Origin: Reticulitermes lucifugus
Taxonomy: Eukaryota > Arthropoda > Insecta > Blattodea > Rhinotermitidae
Reading direction: 5' to 3'
DNA length: 20,861 nucleotides
Assembly: GCA_026260175.1 (NCBI GenBank)
Contig: JAKCWW010010890.1
Span: 1 to 20,861, forward strand
Every line of letters starts with the position of its first letter. The first letter of the stretch is position 1. Positions 1 through 10,577 of this stretch are shown piece after piece. Made by a program: the position numbers and the translations under genes. Below the pieces are notes generated by a model. It saw nothing but the letters and a program-made list of their open reading frames with translations, had not been told where the DNA came from and did no database searches.

Positions 1-111
1 TAGCACAGACACTGCGTTCTTCTGCATCTCTTTCTTCAAATTTTCGAGTTTTCCTCCCTGATTTAAGGTCCTTAAGTTCCAAGTGCCTATCTTGAAGCTG
101 TTATGTTTGTG
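1..111 (-). CDS. N-terminal start of a non-LTR retrotransposon AP-endonuclease domain (partial, runs off window)
   Basis: Reading the minus strand from 111 down to 1 gives an open frame containing KIGTWNLRTL followed by NQGGKLENL. This is the opening strand of the apurinic endonuclease domain found at the start of RTE-like endonuclease-reverse transcriptase proteins, often misannotated in insects as craniofacial development protein 2-like. The family consensus begins with an IGTWNVRTL-type motif and then a helix rich in charged residues, both seen here. The catalytic Asn of the first motif is present. The protein continues beyond position 1, so the rest of the endonuclease and any reverse transcriptase are not visible. 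Upstream, the frame runs straight into satellite sequence near 112-120, so the element is probably truncated or rearranged there. The clade assignment is inferred from about 37 residues only. Confidence 0.62.
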
Positions 112-1794
112 TGTTAGTGTGTTAAAATATCAGGCTTAGGCAATAAATTTCCGAGTACACACGTTTGAAATTTTTATGCGTTTTGAGCTTCTAAAACGCT
201 AAATTGAAAAAATCGTACTTTAAAAGTAGACAAAATTACTGTGGGTATAAGATTAGATTAATATTACGAAACCATACAGTCTAGTAGTTTTCCTTATATG
301 TGACGTCGTTATTATGGATTTAAGTTGAGTTTAGAACGGTTATTGCCAAATAAAGTTGCACTATATCTACTGACGTTACGAGTAAATGAATTATAACTCA
401 TATGTTGTGTAATCAGAAAAGGAAAATACAACTTTCACGTACAGAGGAACAGAGGAATAATAAATTCAGGTACTCAAATTGGCCGTGGGAGAAGTTAAGT
501 GTGTTAAAATTTCAGGCCTTTGACATTAACGTTCCGAGTATACACGTTTGAAATTTTTATGCTTTTTGAGCTTCTAAAACGCTAAATTGAAAAAATCATA
601 TTCTAATAGAAGACAACATTATTGTGGGTATAAGATTAGGTTAATGTTACGAAGCCAGACTGTCCAGTAGGTTTTCTTACGTGCCACGACATTATTATGG
701 CTTTACGTTGAACTTAGAACGGTTATTGCCAATTAAAGGTGCACTATATCCACTGACGTTACGAGTAATTGTATTATAATTCATATGTTGTGAAATCGGA
801 AAATAATACATTCAGAAACCTAAAAGTGACTGTAGGAGAATTTAAGTGTGTTAAAGTATCAGGCCTTAGACATTAACTTTCCGAGTATACAGGTTTGAAA
901 TTTTTATGCTTTTTGAACTTCTAAAACGCTAAATTGTAAAATCATACTTTAAAATTAGACAACATTATTGTGGGTATAAGATTAGGTTAATATTGCGAAG
1001 CCAGACAGTCTTGTAGGTTTCTTTACTTGTCACGTCTCTATTATGGCTTTATGTTGTGGTTAGAACTGTTATTGCCAATTAAAGCTGCACTATATCCACT
1101 GACGTTACGAGTAAGTGTATTATGACTTATACGTTGTGTAATTGGAAAATAATACATTCAGTGACTCAAACTGACTGTAGGAGAAGTTAAGTGTACTAAA
1201 ATGTCAGGCCTTAGACATTAACGTTCCGAGAATACAGGTTTCAAATTTTTATGCGTTTTTAACCTCTAAAACGCTAAATTAAAAAAAAAATCATACTTTA
1301 AAAGTAGACAAAATTATTGTGGGTATAAGATTAGGTTAATATTGCGAAGCCAGACAGTCTAGTAGTTTTCCTTATATGTGACGTCGTTATAATGGATTTA
1401 AGTTGAGTTTAGAACGGTTATTGCCAATTAAAGCTGCACTAAATCTACTGAATTACGAGTAAATGTATTATAACTTATATGTTATGTAATCAGAAAAGGA
1501 AAATACAAATTTCACCTATTTAAGTATCACGAAAAGAGGAATAATACATTCAGTAAGTCAAATTGGCAGTGGGAGTAGTTAAGTGTGTTAAAATTTAAGG
1601 CCTTAGACATTAACTTTCCGCGTAAACACTTTTGAAATTTGTATGCGTTTTGAGCTTCTGAAACGCTGAATTGAAAAAATCATACTTTTATAGAAGACAA
1701 CATTATTGTGGGTATATGATTAGGTTAATAATACGAAGCCAGACTGTCTAGTAGGTTTCTTTACTTGTCACATCTTTATTATTGCTTTAAGTTG
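112..1794. repeat. Satellite array, first segment (5 monomer starts)
   Basis: A tandem repeat whose monomer can be phased on the motif gtgtgttaaaat. Starts are at 117, 499, 846, 1191 and 1583, giving intervals of 382, 347, 345 and 392 bp. Each unit carries the same ordered landmarks: a gttccgagta block, a cluster ending in aaaacgctaaattg, a gtgggtataagattagg block, a ggttattgccaattaa block and a ctgacgttacgagtaa block. Long units carry about 40 extra bases (around an acaactttcacgta segment) just before the next unit. Short units lack them. No coding potential is evident. The segment ends in the middle of a monomer at 1794, where an LTR element is inserted; the same monomer resumes at 5604. 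Confidence 0.9.
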
Positions 1795-3925
1795 TGTAAT
1801 GAATTAAAAACTTTAGAAATGTTTTTATTGATAGATTATCGGATATGTTACATTTTTAAGGACTTACTCAAGGCCAGGATCCAGCCACGGGTCAGCTTTC
1901 AAGAATTTTGCATTTCTTTTTGTTGGTAATGGAAATTTGGGAAGCATTTATGATGGGTTAGGAACAGTTAAGCAGATTAGGAATAGTTAAGCAGGTTAGG
2001 AATTGAGGAACTGATGTTGTGTGGGATTTGATTGGTGCATGATATATGATTGATTAGTTACTATTTTATTACGATTACGCAGATAGATTTATTTAGAATT
2101 TGGGACTTTTGTAATTAAAGTGAGTGAATGAGATTGCAGTTAATTTATGCACGTGAGAAGGTGATGCATTTTGGTTTTAGGAATGCTGTTAGCATGTATG
2201 AATTTTGTGTAACAAATTATTTGTGAGAACAGTTAGAATACTGTGTGGAAAATTTTATTTGTTTAGAGGTATAGAGCTTAAGTTAACTTGTAACAGTTAG
2301 TCCACACACACTTGACTTGGTGAGAATGATAACCTCAGCATTTTTGCACTTGCATGTTGGAGTACATGAGAACCACAGCATCAGCATATTCCTTATTAGG
2401 TTATGATGTTTGTTATTGGTTAGTTAATGCAGGGACTAGAAGTAAATGTATTCATTTGATTGGATGAAAAGGTAGGAGATGTAGTGAGGTAGCCATGTTG
2501 ATGACGAAACAGGGTGTGGTTTGGATGTTATTAAGTATAGGTGAGAACAATGCTTGAGACGCTTTTTTGGACACTTCTTTCGGAACTTTATTCGGCGCAA
2601 GATGTGAGACAGTTTGGACAGCGGATTTTAAATTTTAACTTGTAAAATTTTATGAAGAAATTACGATGTGAAATTAATTGTGAAATACTTAATTACCTGT
2701 GTGAAGATATTTTGAAGGAGTAATTTGAAGTTAACACAGAAATTAAGTTAATATAACGTGAAATGGCAGTGCAGCACCTTATCTTGTGGTTACGTAGTAC
2801 GTTGGCAGTGAAAATGCTATACTTATGCACCCGTATAATACGTGCCAGTATTTGGAAGTATGAACGGGCAATTGAGGTTGATGAATCCAGAGGGAAAATG
2901 GATTATTTTGTAACACAAGGTAGGTTGGCAAAGAATAAGTATTTTTGGAATGTTTATATGTTTAATTTGAGAGTTGGTAGTTGGAAGGAAATTTTGAACT
3001 TGAAGAATTTTAATATGAAGTATTAACAAACACAATTATTTAGTTAGGAAAATTGTGTAAAGTTGACGCAAGTGTGAGTGGGCCAAACTGAACGGGTAAT
3101 ATATTTTTAGTAGAAAACTGTGTGAGTAATTGAAAATTTAAAGGAATAGGTTATATGGAATTGTGTAGGGAAATGATTAAACTGGATTAAATTGTATGGG
3201 AAACGTTCAACTTTGTAAACTGTATGAGGAAAATTTATTTATTTGTTTATTGAGAAATTATTAATGGGATTTAAATTTTATTGTGTTGTATGTTAATTAG
3301 GACTTAGTTGAGTTAAATAAATTTTATTATTTACTTTGGTTATATAAATTGAGAGTGGTTTAATGGTTTTAATATTTGTGAGGAAGAAGTACCATCCCAA
3401 GTATAATCACATCCCAAGTGTAATTAATTCCTTAAAGAACTAGGTAAATCCTAAGTGATAACTGGTAGCAGCATTAGTGGAGGTCAGAGGATTAGCTGAC
3501 CGGTGGTATGGTTATACCAAAGCAGTTAGGTGAGGCTAGCTGGGCTAGGCACGCCTGCGGGGGTCACTCAGCCGGCATCGACTGAGCTAGACGCCCCACT
3601 ATAGAAGAGATGAAGCAGTTGTTAGTAATCTGCTTTAAATTTAAAAACTTTCTGGTGGCAGCACTACTATAGGAGAGATAGGGTGAAGATGGACGCAGCG
3701 GAGTACTGCTAGGCTTCACTACTGATAGACTACCCAGGGGCGGATACCGCCTGGGCGCTATAGGAGGGTTGGTGTTGTTATACACTGACTATTTGAGACG
3801 CTACTGAAGGGTGACAGTATGTCACCAAATCCCTGAAGTTTCAAGCACGCTCAGGTCACAATACCAGTAGAAAGGTTTTCTTCGAGAACACTCTTGCTCT
3901 CTATATAAGGAACCCCTTTCTTACA
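1795..3925 (+). repeat. Probable left LTR of copy A
   Basis: This is the span from the TG boundary to the end of the 184-bp block that is repeated at the element's far end. It is AT-rich and contains no ORF I recognise; short open frames such as the one at 2763-3026 look accidental. Near its 3' end is a tctatataag motif (about 3900), placed as an LTR promoter TATA box would be. The length of about 2131 bp is long for an LTR. It rests on the assumption that 3742-3925 is the LTR's 3' end. Homology to copy B starts near 2570 and runs through the LTR end, which supports one continuous unit. Confidence 0.55.
3742..3925 (+). repeat. 184-bp direct repeat, first copy (3' end of left LTR)
   Basis: Near-identical to 5420-5603, from ggataccgcctgg to tttcttaca, with the same length in both copies. 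The few differences include gcgctata versus tcgctaca, and ttgagacg versus ttgcgacg. It contains a stretch around gacagtatgtcacc and the TATA-like tctatataag. High identity between two LTR ends in one element implies insertion that is recent relative to the decay of the other elements nearby. Confidence 0.88.
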
Positions 3926-3927
3926 AA

Positions 3928-3945
3928 TGGTGTTTCAGCGGTGGG
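3928..3945 (+). promoter_or_regulatory. Candidate tRNA primer binding site of copy A
   Basis: The bases TGGTGTTTCAGCGGTGGG begin two bases after the inferred LTR end, the expected place for a site complementary to a tRNA 3' CCA end. Copy B has TGGTGGCAACGGTGTG at the equivalent place (9918 onward). I did not match it to a particular tRNA. The position is seen; the function is inferred. Confidence 0.45.
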
Positions 3946-5419
3946 ATGCAAAAAATCCAGTGATACGACAAAACCGTGGGATTTGAAAAACTATTGGGAT
4001 TAGGTAATTTAGTGATACGAATAATTAGTACGGATAGAATAAATCCAGGTGGGATTGTGTATAATACTTGGAATTTAATTTAATTTGATTTATTTAATTG
4101 ATTAAGAATTGAAAGAAATTTTGCAGTTGGTCACACGCTCACACACACACTTTATTTGCACTGCCAGTGAAAGTATTGTGATTAAGAAATTAACGCTAAG
4201 CCACGTGTAAGCTATGGTCAAGTACAAAACTTTGTAGAGCCAACAGCTGTGATAGTGTTAGCGTAAATTTTAGTACAGGTTGTTTACTTTGCGATTGATG
4301 TAAAATTATGACACTGTATTGGGAAGTAGTCATAATTTACGCGTAGAAAGCTATAGTTAAGAAGTAGAAAATGTTGGGATTTTGGGTGTGAAATTCTTAG
4401 TTTATTTGTTTATACTGTACGTTAAGATAACGATGAATTTATATTCAGTAGAAACGTACTAGTGCCAGAAAGAAGGGAAGGTGACATTTTATTGGTTTCC
4501 GCAGAGTTGTATGTGAGATTTTTGGTACTTATTATTTTGATTTTTCTTGCTGACTTACAAGGTTTAGCTAGATTTAGGAAAAGAAGAAATACGGTTGTTT
4601 GGTTCTTGGAAGCAGGGAAATGCTATCGCAAGGGGGATAGCCAACCCTTCTGCGCTCACAATATTCTCTGATTCCGACGACAAACAAACTAGGAAAGACA
4701 GTTAGGTTGTTGGACTTAAGAAAGTGGAAATTATAAAGTAAAGTGTAGGAACCACGAAATGTCTACTAAAATTTTACTGTGGAATTTGGAAGCATCAATA
4801 ATTTGAAGCAAGAATTTGGTTATTCAGTAACCTATGTGTACACTATNGGTTAGTTGCACTAGCAGGTGGGAAACGTAANTTTTCCTACAAGTTTTCCATG
4901 TGGGTTCAGCACAGGTGACAGATTGTAGAGGGACCTGTGACATTACGAGTGTTAATTTGTAACATATTCGGGATGGTCAGTCTAACAGCTGATCACGCAA
5001 GTCGCTGTGCGCTGCACACGACACGGATCATCTGACTTCAAGGTCGGTGAATCGCAGCCCGATATCTCGAGACAGAACCACACTGAAGCAGTCTTGCTGA
5101 TGTTTGTAAAATTTTAGTGATGATACATTGACTTTACCTTGAGTACGGTAAATGGCACAGGATGAAGTAGTTACACACACCTAGGAAGTTTGAAAATTAA
5201 TATTTGGAAGTAGACGGTAGAGCAGACATAGATGTGGTGGAATAAGGGGTGAACATGGGATGATACTATCCAGTAAGCAATGTCTCTGTATGAGATTATG
5301 AGAAAATGAAGAAGCCCAGTTGTATTCTGAAGTCTTATGACTCAGGTTGGGAGTCAAGCAGAGCAAATCGTATCAGGGATACGTAAGTGAATAATCGTGC
5401 CAGTGACACGAAGGAAACC

Positions 5420-5603
5420 GGATACCGCCTGGTCGCTACAGGAGGGTTGGTGTTGTTATACACTGACTATTTGCGACGCTACTGAAGGGTGACAGTATGT
5501 CACCAAATCCCTGAAGTTTCAAGCACGCTCAGGTCACAATACCAGTAGAAGGGTTTTCTTCGAGAACACTCTTGCTCTCTATATAAGAAACCCCTTTCTT
5601 ACA
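5420..5603 (+). repeat. 184-bp direct repeat, second copy (truncated right LTR)
   Basis: Matches 3742-3925 and ends CTTACA directly against the target duplication gttg at 5604. Only the last 184 bases of the LTR remain. The bases before 5420 (around gacacgaaggaaacc) do not match the left LTR, so the rest of this LTR has been deleted or replaced. Confidence 0.85.
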
Positions 5604-8053
5604 GTTGTATGAACGTTTATTGCCAATTAAGCTGCACTATATCTACTCCTAATGACGTTAAGACTAAATGTATTATAACTCATTTGTTGTCTAATCGGAA
5701 AATAATACATTCAGGAACTCAAACTGACTGTAGGAGAAGTTAAGTGTGTTAAAATATTAGGCCTTCGACATTAACGTTCCGAGTAAACACGTTTGAAATT
5801 TTTATGCGTTTTGAGCTTCTAAAACGCTAAATTGAAACAATCATACTTTAAAAGTAGACAACATTATAGTGCGTATAAGATTATGTTAATATTACGAAGC
5901 CAGACTGTCTAGTAGGTTTCCTTAAATGTGACGTCGTTATTATGGATTTAAATTGAGTTTAGAACGGTTATTGCCAAATAAAGCTGCACTATTTCTACTG
6001 ACGTTACGAGTAAATGTATCATAACTCATATTTTGTGTAATAAGAAAAGGGAAATATAACTTTCACGTATAGAGGAACAGATGAATAATACATTCAGGAA
6101 CTAAAATTGGCTGTGGCAGAAATTAAGTGTGTTAAAATTTCAGGCCTTAGACATTAACGTTCCGAGTATACTCGTTTGAAATTTTTGTGCGTTTTGAGCT
6201 TCTAAAACGCTGAATTGAAACAAATATTTCTTCAAAAGTAGAGAACTTTATTGTAGGTATAAGAATAGGTTAATATTACGAAGCCAGACTGTCTAGTCGG
6301 TTTCTTTACTTGCCATGTCTTTATTATGGCTTTAAGTTGATGTAAGAACGGTTATTGCCAATTAAAGATGTACTATATCTACTGACGTTACGAGTAAATG
6401 TATTATAACTCATATGCTGTGTAATAGGAAAATAATACATTCAGAAACTTAAAAGTGACTTTTGGAGTAGTTAAGTGTGTTAAAATATAGGCCTTAGACA
6501 TTAACTTTCCCAGTATACAGTTTTGAAAATTTCATGCGTTTTGAGCTTCTAAAACGCTAAATTGAAGAAAACATACTTTAAAAGTAGACAACATTATTGT
6601 GGGTATAAGATTAGGTTAATATTGCGAAGTCAGACTGTCTAGTAGGTTTCCTTAAATGTGACGTCGTTATTATGGTTTTAAGTTGAGTTTAGAACGGTTA
6701 TTGCCAATTAGAGCTGCACTATATCTACTGACGTTACGAGTAAATGTATTATAACTCATATGTTGTGTAATCAGAAAAGGGATCACGTACTTAAGTATCA
6801 CGAACAGAGGAATAATAAATTTAGGAACTCAAATTGACTGTGGGAGAAATTAATTGTGTTAAAATTTCACGCCATAGACATTAACGTTCCGAGTATACAC
6901 GTTTGAAATTTTTATGCGTTTTGAGCTTCTAAAACGCTGAATTGAAACAAATCTTTCTTTTAAAGTACACAACATTATTGTGGGTATAGGATTAGGTAAG
7001 TGTTACGTAGCCAGACTGTCTAGTAGATTTCTTTACTTGTCACGTCTTTATTATGGCTTTAATTTGAGGTTAGAACGGTTATTGCCAATTAAAGCTGCAC
7101 CATATCTACTGACGTTACGAGTAAATGTATTATAACTCATATGTTTTGTAGTCGGAAAATAATACATTCAGAAACTTAAAAGTGACTGTTGGAGAAGTTA
7201 AGTGTGTTAAAATATCAGGCCTAAGACATTAACTTTCCGAGTATACAGGTTTGAAATTTTTATGCGTTCTGAGCTTCTAAAACGTTGAACTGAATACTTC
7301 TTACTATAAGAGCAGACAACATTATTGTGGCTATAAGATTAGGTTAATGTTACGACTATAGTCTGAATAGTAGGTTTGCATACACGTAACGTCTGTATTG
7401 TTGGTTTAAGTTGAGGTTAGAACGGTTTATGCCTGTTAATGCTGCACTACATCTACTGACGTTTGCGAATAAAACTATTATAACTCATGTGTTGTGTAAT
7501 CAGAAAAAGGGAAATACAACTTTCACTTACTTAAGTATTACGAACAGAGGAATAATACATTCAGGAACACAAATTAACTGTGGGAGGATTTAAGTGTGCA
7601 AAAATTTCAGCCCTTAAACTCTATCGTTCAGATTATAGAGGTTAGAAATTTTTATGCGATGTGAATTTCTAAATGGCTGAATTCAAAATTTCTATGACAA
7701 TAACAGTAACCTTTTTTTAGTATTTAACTTACGTTCTCTAATTGTGTGTAGTGGACATAAAATTCACTATTGCAGAAATCAAATATAGAAAAGAAAGTTC
7801 CGAGTAAAGACGTTAGAACTGCTCAGAAGTTGAGAAATCATAAATTGTGAAATAAAAATTTAACGTAAATAAATGTCAAAAACTGATGAATAATACATTC
7901 AGAAACTCAAACTGACTGTAGGAAAGGTTAAGTGTATTAAAATTTCAGGCCTTAGACATTAACGTTCCGAGTATACACGTTTGAAATTTTTGTAAGTTTT
8001 AAGCTTCTAACACGCTAAATTGAAACAATTCTTACTTTAAGAATAGACAACAT
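5604..8053. repeat. Satellite array, second segment (7 monomer starts)
   Basis: Continuation of the same tandem array, with monomer starts at 5744, 6127, 6475, 6854, 7202, 7594 and 7932. Intervals are 383, 348, 379, 348, 392 and 338 bp, a strict long/short alternation. Between about 7690 and 7880 the sequence departs strongly from consensus. A displaced gttccgagta block at about 7798 suggests a rearranged or much older unit. The segment ends with tagacaacat (8044-8053), where a Jockey-clade element is inserted. Confidence 0.9.
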
Positions 8054-8672
8054 ATATAATATATAAAATAGGAGAGCTTTATTACTATTTTCATCATATA
8101 CATAACATGACAAAGAACTGTTGTTAAGCTGTGCCATTTACAAGCTTCTGTACTTCACACAATCTTCAGGAACTCCTCCCTGTCCGCACATGTGGCCATG
8201 ACAATCATAGAATAGTAAGAGTAGTGAAAAATAATGAACAGCTGAAAAAGCACTACCTTTCGAGCTGCTCTACTTAGAGCAAGCTGTGCTTCGGACATTT
8301 AGGCTTCTATCGTTTATACATATGAATCAAATCAAGGAGAGTATATTGTCCGATGGCCCCGATAAGTGTATTTGTATGCAAGTGACAGTTGGAATAGAAC
8401 CGGGTTGCTAATCGCCGGACTTATGCCTGGATAGATTCGACACCCAAAGAAGAGCGAAGGCGGAGTATGGGCGTACATCGCGGGGAGGAGGAAATGACAC
8501 GCAAACATTTGTTTTGCACAATTTCAATCTGTTGATACGTCGAGTCACTGATCGAGCACCATACCGTAGCCGCATAATTCATGGCTGAACGGACAGCTGC
8601 CTTGTATATATGCCGTTTCGTGGCCACTGAAAGGGTAGAGTCGTTGGCCACAAGGGGGAAGAGTTGTACTAG
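8054..8672 (-). mobile_element. 5'-truncated Jockey-clade non-LTR retrotransposon
   Basis: The 10-bp sequence tagacaacat occurs immediately before (8044-8053) and after (8673-8682) this segment, and the satellite monomer continues across it. This is a perfect target site duplication. On the minus strand the insert carries the C-terminal end of a reverse-transcriptase protein, then a 3' UTR with an AATAAA signal (plus-strand tttatt, 8078-8083), then a short A/T tail. Its length of 619 bp and the missing 5' portion fit incomplete target-primed reverse transcription. It interrupts the satellite in the middle of a monomer. Confidence 0.85.
8274..8672 (-). pseudogene. C-terminal tail of Jockey-clade reverse transcriptase, two in-frame stops
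   Basis: The frame starting at 8672 reads LFPLVANDSTLSVATK, then IYKAAVRSAMNYAATVWC, QIEIVQNKCLRVIS, LRLRSSLGV, TRFYSNCHLH and finally KPKCPKHSLL. These are the ordered landmarks of the thumb and post-RT tail of Jockey-clade ORF2: a YKS.IRP.L.YA.PVW-type helix, a VQNK.LR.I motif, an LGI strand and a terminal basic KH.RPKH-type sequence. In-frame stops lie at 8421-8423 and 8307-8309, and the frame ends at 8274. No catalytic palm motif is included because the insertion is 5'-truncated. It is a dead fragment, but the family signature is clear. Confidence 0.82.
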
Positions 8673-9152
8673 TAGACAACATTATTGTGCGTATAAGATT
8701 AGGTTAATGTTACGACGCCAGTCTGTGTTGTAGTTTTGTTTACATGTGACTTCTTTATACTTGGTGTATGTAAGGTTAGAACGGTTATTGTCTGCTATAG
8801 CTGCACTATATGTACTGACGTTACTAGTACAATTATATCTCAAGTGTTGAGTGATCAGAAAAAGTGAAATACACCTTTCACGTACATAAGTATCACGAAC
8901 AGAGGAATAATAAATTCAGGAACTCATATTGACTGTGGCAGAATTTAAGTGTGCTAAAATATCAGCCCTTATACATTGTCGTTCAGAGTATAGAGGTTTG
9001 AAATGTTTATGCGTTCTGAGCTTCGAAAACGCTGAATTGAATAATTCTTACTATAAGAGTAGACAACACTATTGTGGCTATAAGATTAGGTTAATGTTAC
9101 GACGCCAGTGTCTAGTACGTTTGCTAACATGTGACGTCTGTATTGTTGGTTG
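8673..9152. repeat. Satellite array, third segment (end of array)
   Basis: The interrupted monomer resumes here with tagacaacattattgtg. The next start is at 8949; subtracting the insertion, the interval from 7932 is 388 bp, again a long unit after a short one. The array ends abruptly around 9152, where sequence related to the interior of the LTR of copy A begins. These edge units are more diverged from consensus than the central ones. Confidence 0.85.
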
Positions 9153-10440
9153 AGGATCTTTCGGCGTTTTGGTATGTTTTATTATAGTTCGGAGATGGTG
9201 TGATTTTAAATCTTAGCCTTTATAATATTTATATACAAATTATGATGTGGTTTTAATTGTGTAACTCTTAATTTCCTGTGTGAGTGTTTTTGATAAAGGT
9301 ATTTGAAGTTACCCACAGATATTAAATTAGAAACATCTGGTGAAAATATTGAGGAGTGAAATACTATGTTTACATAACTTAATAGAAATATGAAACGATT
9401 TTGATAACTAAGAACTTGAATTGAGACATTGAAGTTGTTTAAGCACTGGTTAAAATTTGCTATATGAAATATGTGGTAGCAGAGAGCAATGACCCTGAGT
9501 AAATGAGGATTGCAATTTTAGTAGGAATTAACATGCACATTGTGAGTTGATGTATAATTAGAGTTAACTGACATTAACTGTGATATTTTTATATTAAATA
9601 TTGGTTTGATTAAGATTTGAGTTTTGATGCTCATAAAATAATGCTTTGTAATATGTTAAAGGATATATTGTAATAGCTTATTTGATTAAAATATTTTATA
9701 TTTTGTGTTAGACCCTATCAATTTTCAGTATGATGTATTACCGTCAAGAAAAAAAGCAGGAACGCATGATAATCCGAGCGGGGGTGATTTGTAATAAATA
9801 TTGATAGCGTGTGAAAATTTTTCAATTGCTTTATGTATAGCGTAAACTCAGGCCACGCATGACACATGGAGGTTTTCTATGAGCAATTCAGCTCATAAGG
9901 AAACACTCCACTACTAATGGTGGCAACGGTGTGATGCGAAACACAAGGGATTTAAAGTCCAGTTCGGATAAGATAAACCATTGGGTATAGAATAAATCCA
10001 GGAGGCATTTTAAATGAAATACTTGGGATATAAATTGTATTAAGAGAAAGAATATTTTCAGTTTTACACACAAACTTGTATAGCATTGCCAGTAAGAAAA
10101 TTATGGTTAAGAAATTAACATTATGCCACGACTAAGCTATGGATAAGTAAGAAACTTTGTTAAGTTTGGTTTGAAAACTTTAAATATTAAGAGTGTATTT
10201 GAAGGTACTATGTGTGGTACGGTTAGTGCAAATTGTAGCACAGGATGTTGACCCTGTGACTAATGTGTAATTATGTCACTGTAAGTGAAACAGTCATAAT
10301 TAATGTTTAGAAAGCCATTTTTAAGAAAAAGAAAATGTTGGAATTTTGGGTATGAAATTCGAAGTATATTTGCTTACACAGAACGTTATTAGAAGCACGA
10401 TGAATCTATATTCATCAAGAATATTTACTGCCAGACAGAT
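9153..10440 (+). mobile_element. LTR retrotransposon copy B, diverged and truncated
   Basis: Same orientation as copy A. The part at 9157-9390 aligns with about 2575-2780 (tctttcgg, aattacctgtgtgaagat-like and tttgaagtta blocks). The part at 9890-10435 aligns with 3895-4465: LTR end, a TGG primer-site position at 9918, a catccagg-like block, gtcataatt, aaaatgttgg.attttggg and atgaat.tatattca. It lacks the 5' part of the LTR, because homology starts directly at the satellite edge with no TG start. It also lacks a 3' LTR. Copy B is much more diverged from copy A than the two LTR ends of A are from each other, so it is an older member of the family. No coding frame is recognisable. Confidence 0.7.
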
Positions 10441-10577
10441 TGAAAAGTAGAAATAACTGCAAATTACTGGGTGGTAATAACAGGATGTAAATATGTAAAT
10501 TTGCTAAATTATTGCGTGATTCTCTGGAAGGGGAAGTCGTCAGGCCAATGGACAGGCCATCCATTCAGCTCTCATGA
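10441..10577. other. Unassigned junction between LTR copy B and PLE-1
   Basis: Homology between copies A and B stops near 10435-10440, and the PLE-1 open frame begins at 10578. The intervening bases match nothing else I can identify in the window. The precise breakpoint is not resolved. Confidence 0.4.

Larger units (their letters stand above)
1795..5603 (+). mobile_element. LTR retrotransposon copy A, non-coding, inserted in the satellite
   Basis: The satellite monomer stops after gttg (1791-1794) and resumes with gttg (5604-5607), a 4-bp target site duplication. The inserted segment begins TGTAATG and ends CTTACA, the TG...CA boundary of an LTR retroelement. Its extreme 3' end (5420-5603) matches an internal block (3742-3925) almost exactly, as expected for the 3' ends of two LTRs. 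That makes the left LTR about 2.1 kb, with the right LTR cut down to 184 bp. Three bases after the left LTR is a TGG that could open a primer binding site. The interior (3926-5419) has no recognisable gag, protease, reverse transcriptase or integrase, so this looks non-autonomous or internally deleted. A diverged relative lies at 9153-10440. Gypsy versus BEL affiliation cannot be decided. Confidence 0.72.

Noticed and set aside
2490..2516. gttgatgacgaaac, which looks like a compressed hammerhead core
   Set aside because: There is no room for stem II between the core strands, and no pairing flanks.
2763..3026. 87-residue plus-strand open frame in the LTR of copy A
   Set aside because: No recognisable domain; composition reflects the AT-rich LTR, and copy B does not preserve the frame.
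7880..7910. actgatga followed by cagaaac in a satellite unit, resembling the two core strands of a hammerhead
   Set aside because: The bases between them cannot form stem II and no stem I partner is present. Most other monomers lack the CTGATGA half.
117..9152. CRISPR array suggested by regular spacing
   Set aside because: Units are 340-390 bp and similar over their whole length, with no short repeat and unique spacer pattern; the context is eukaryotic.
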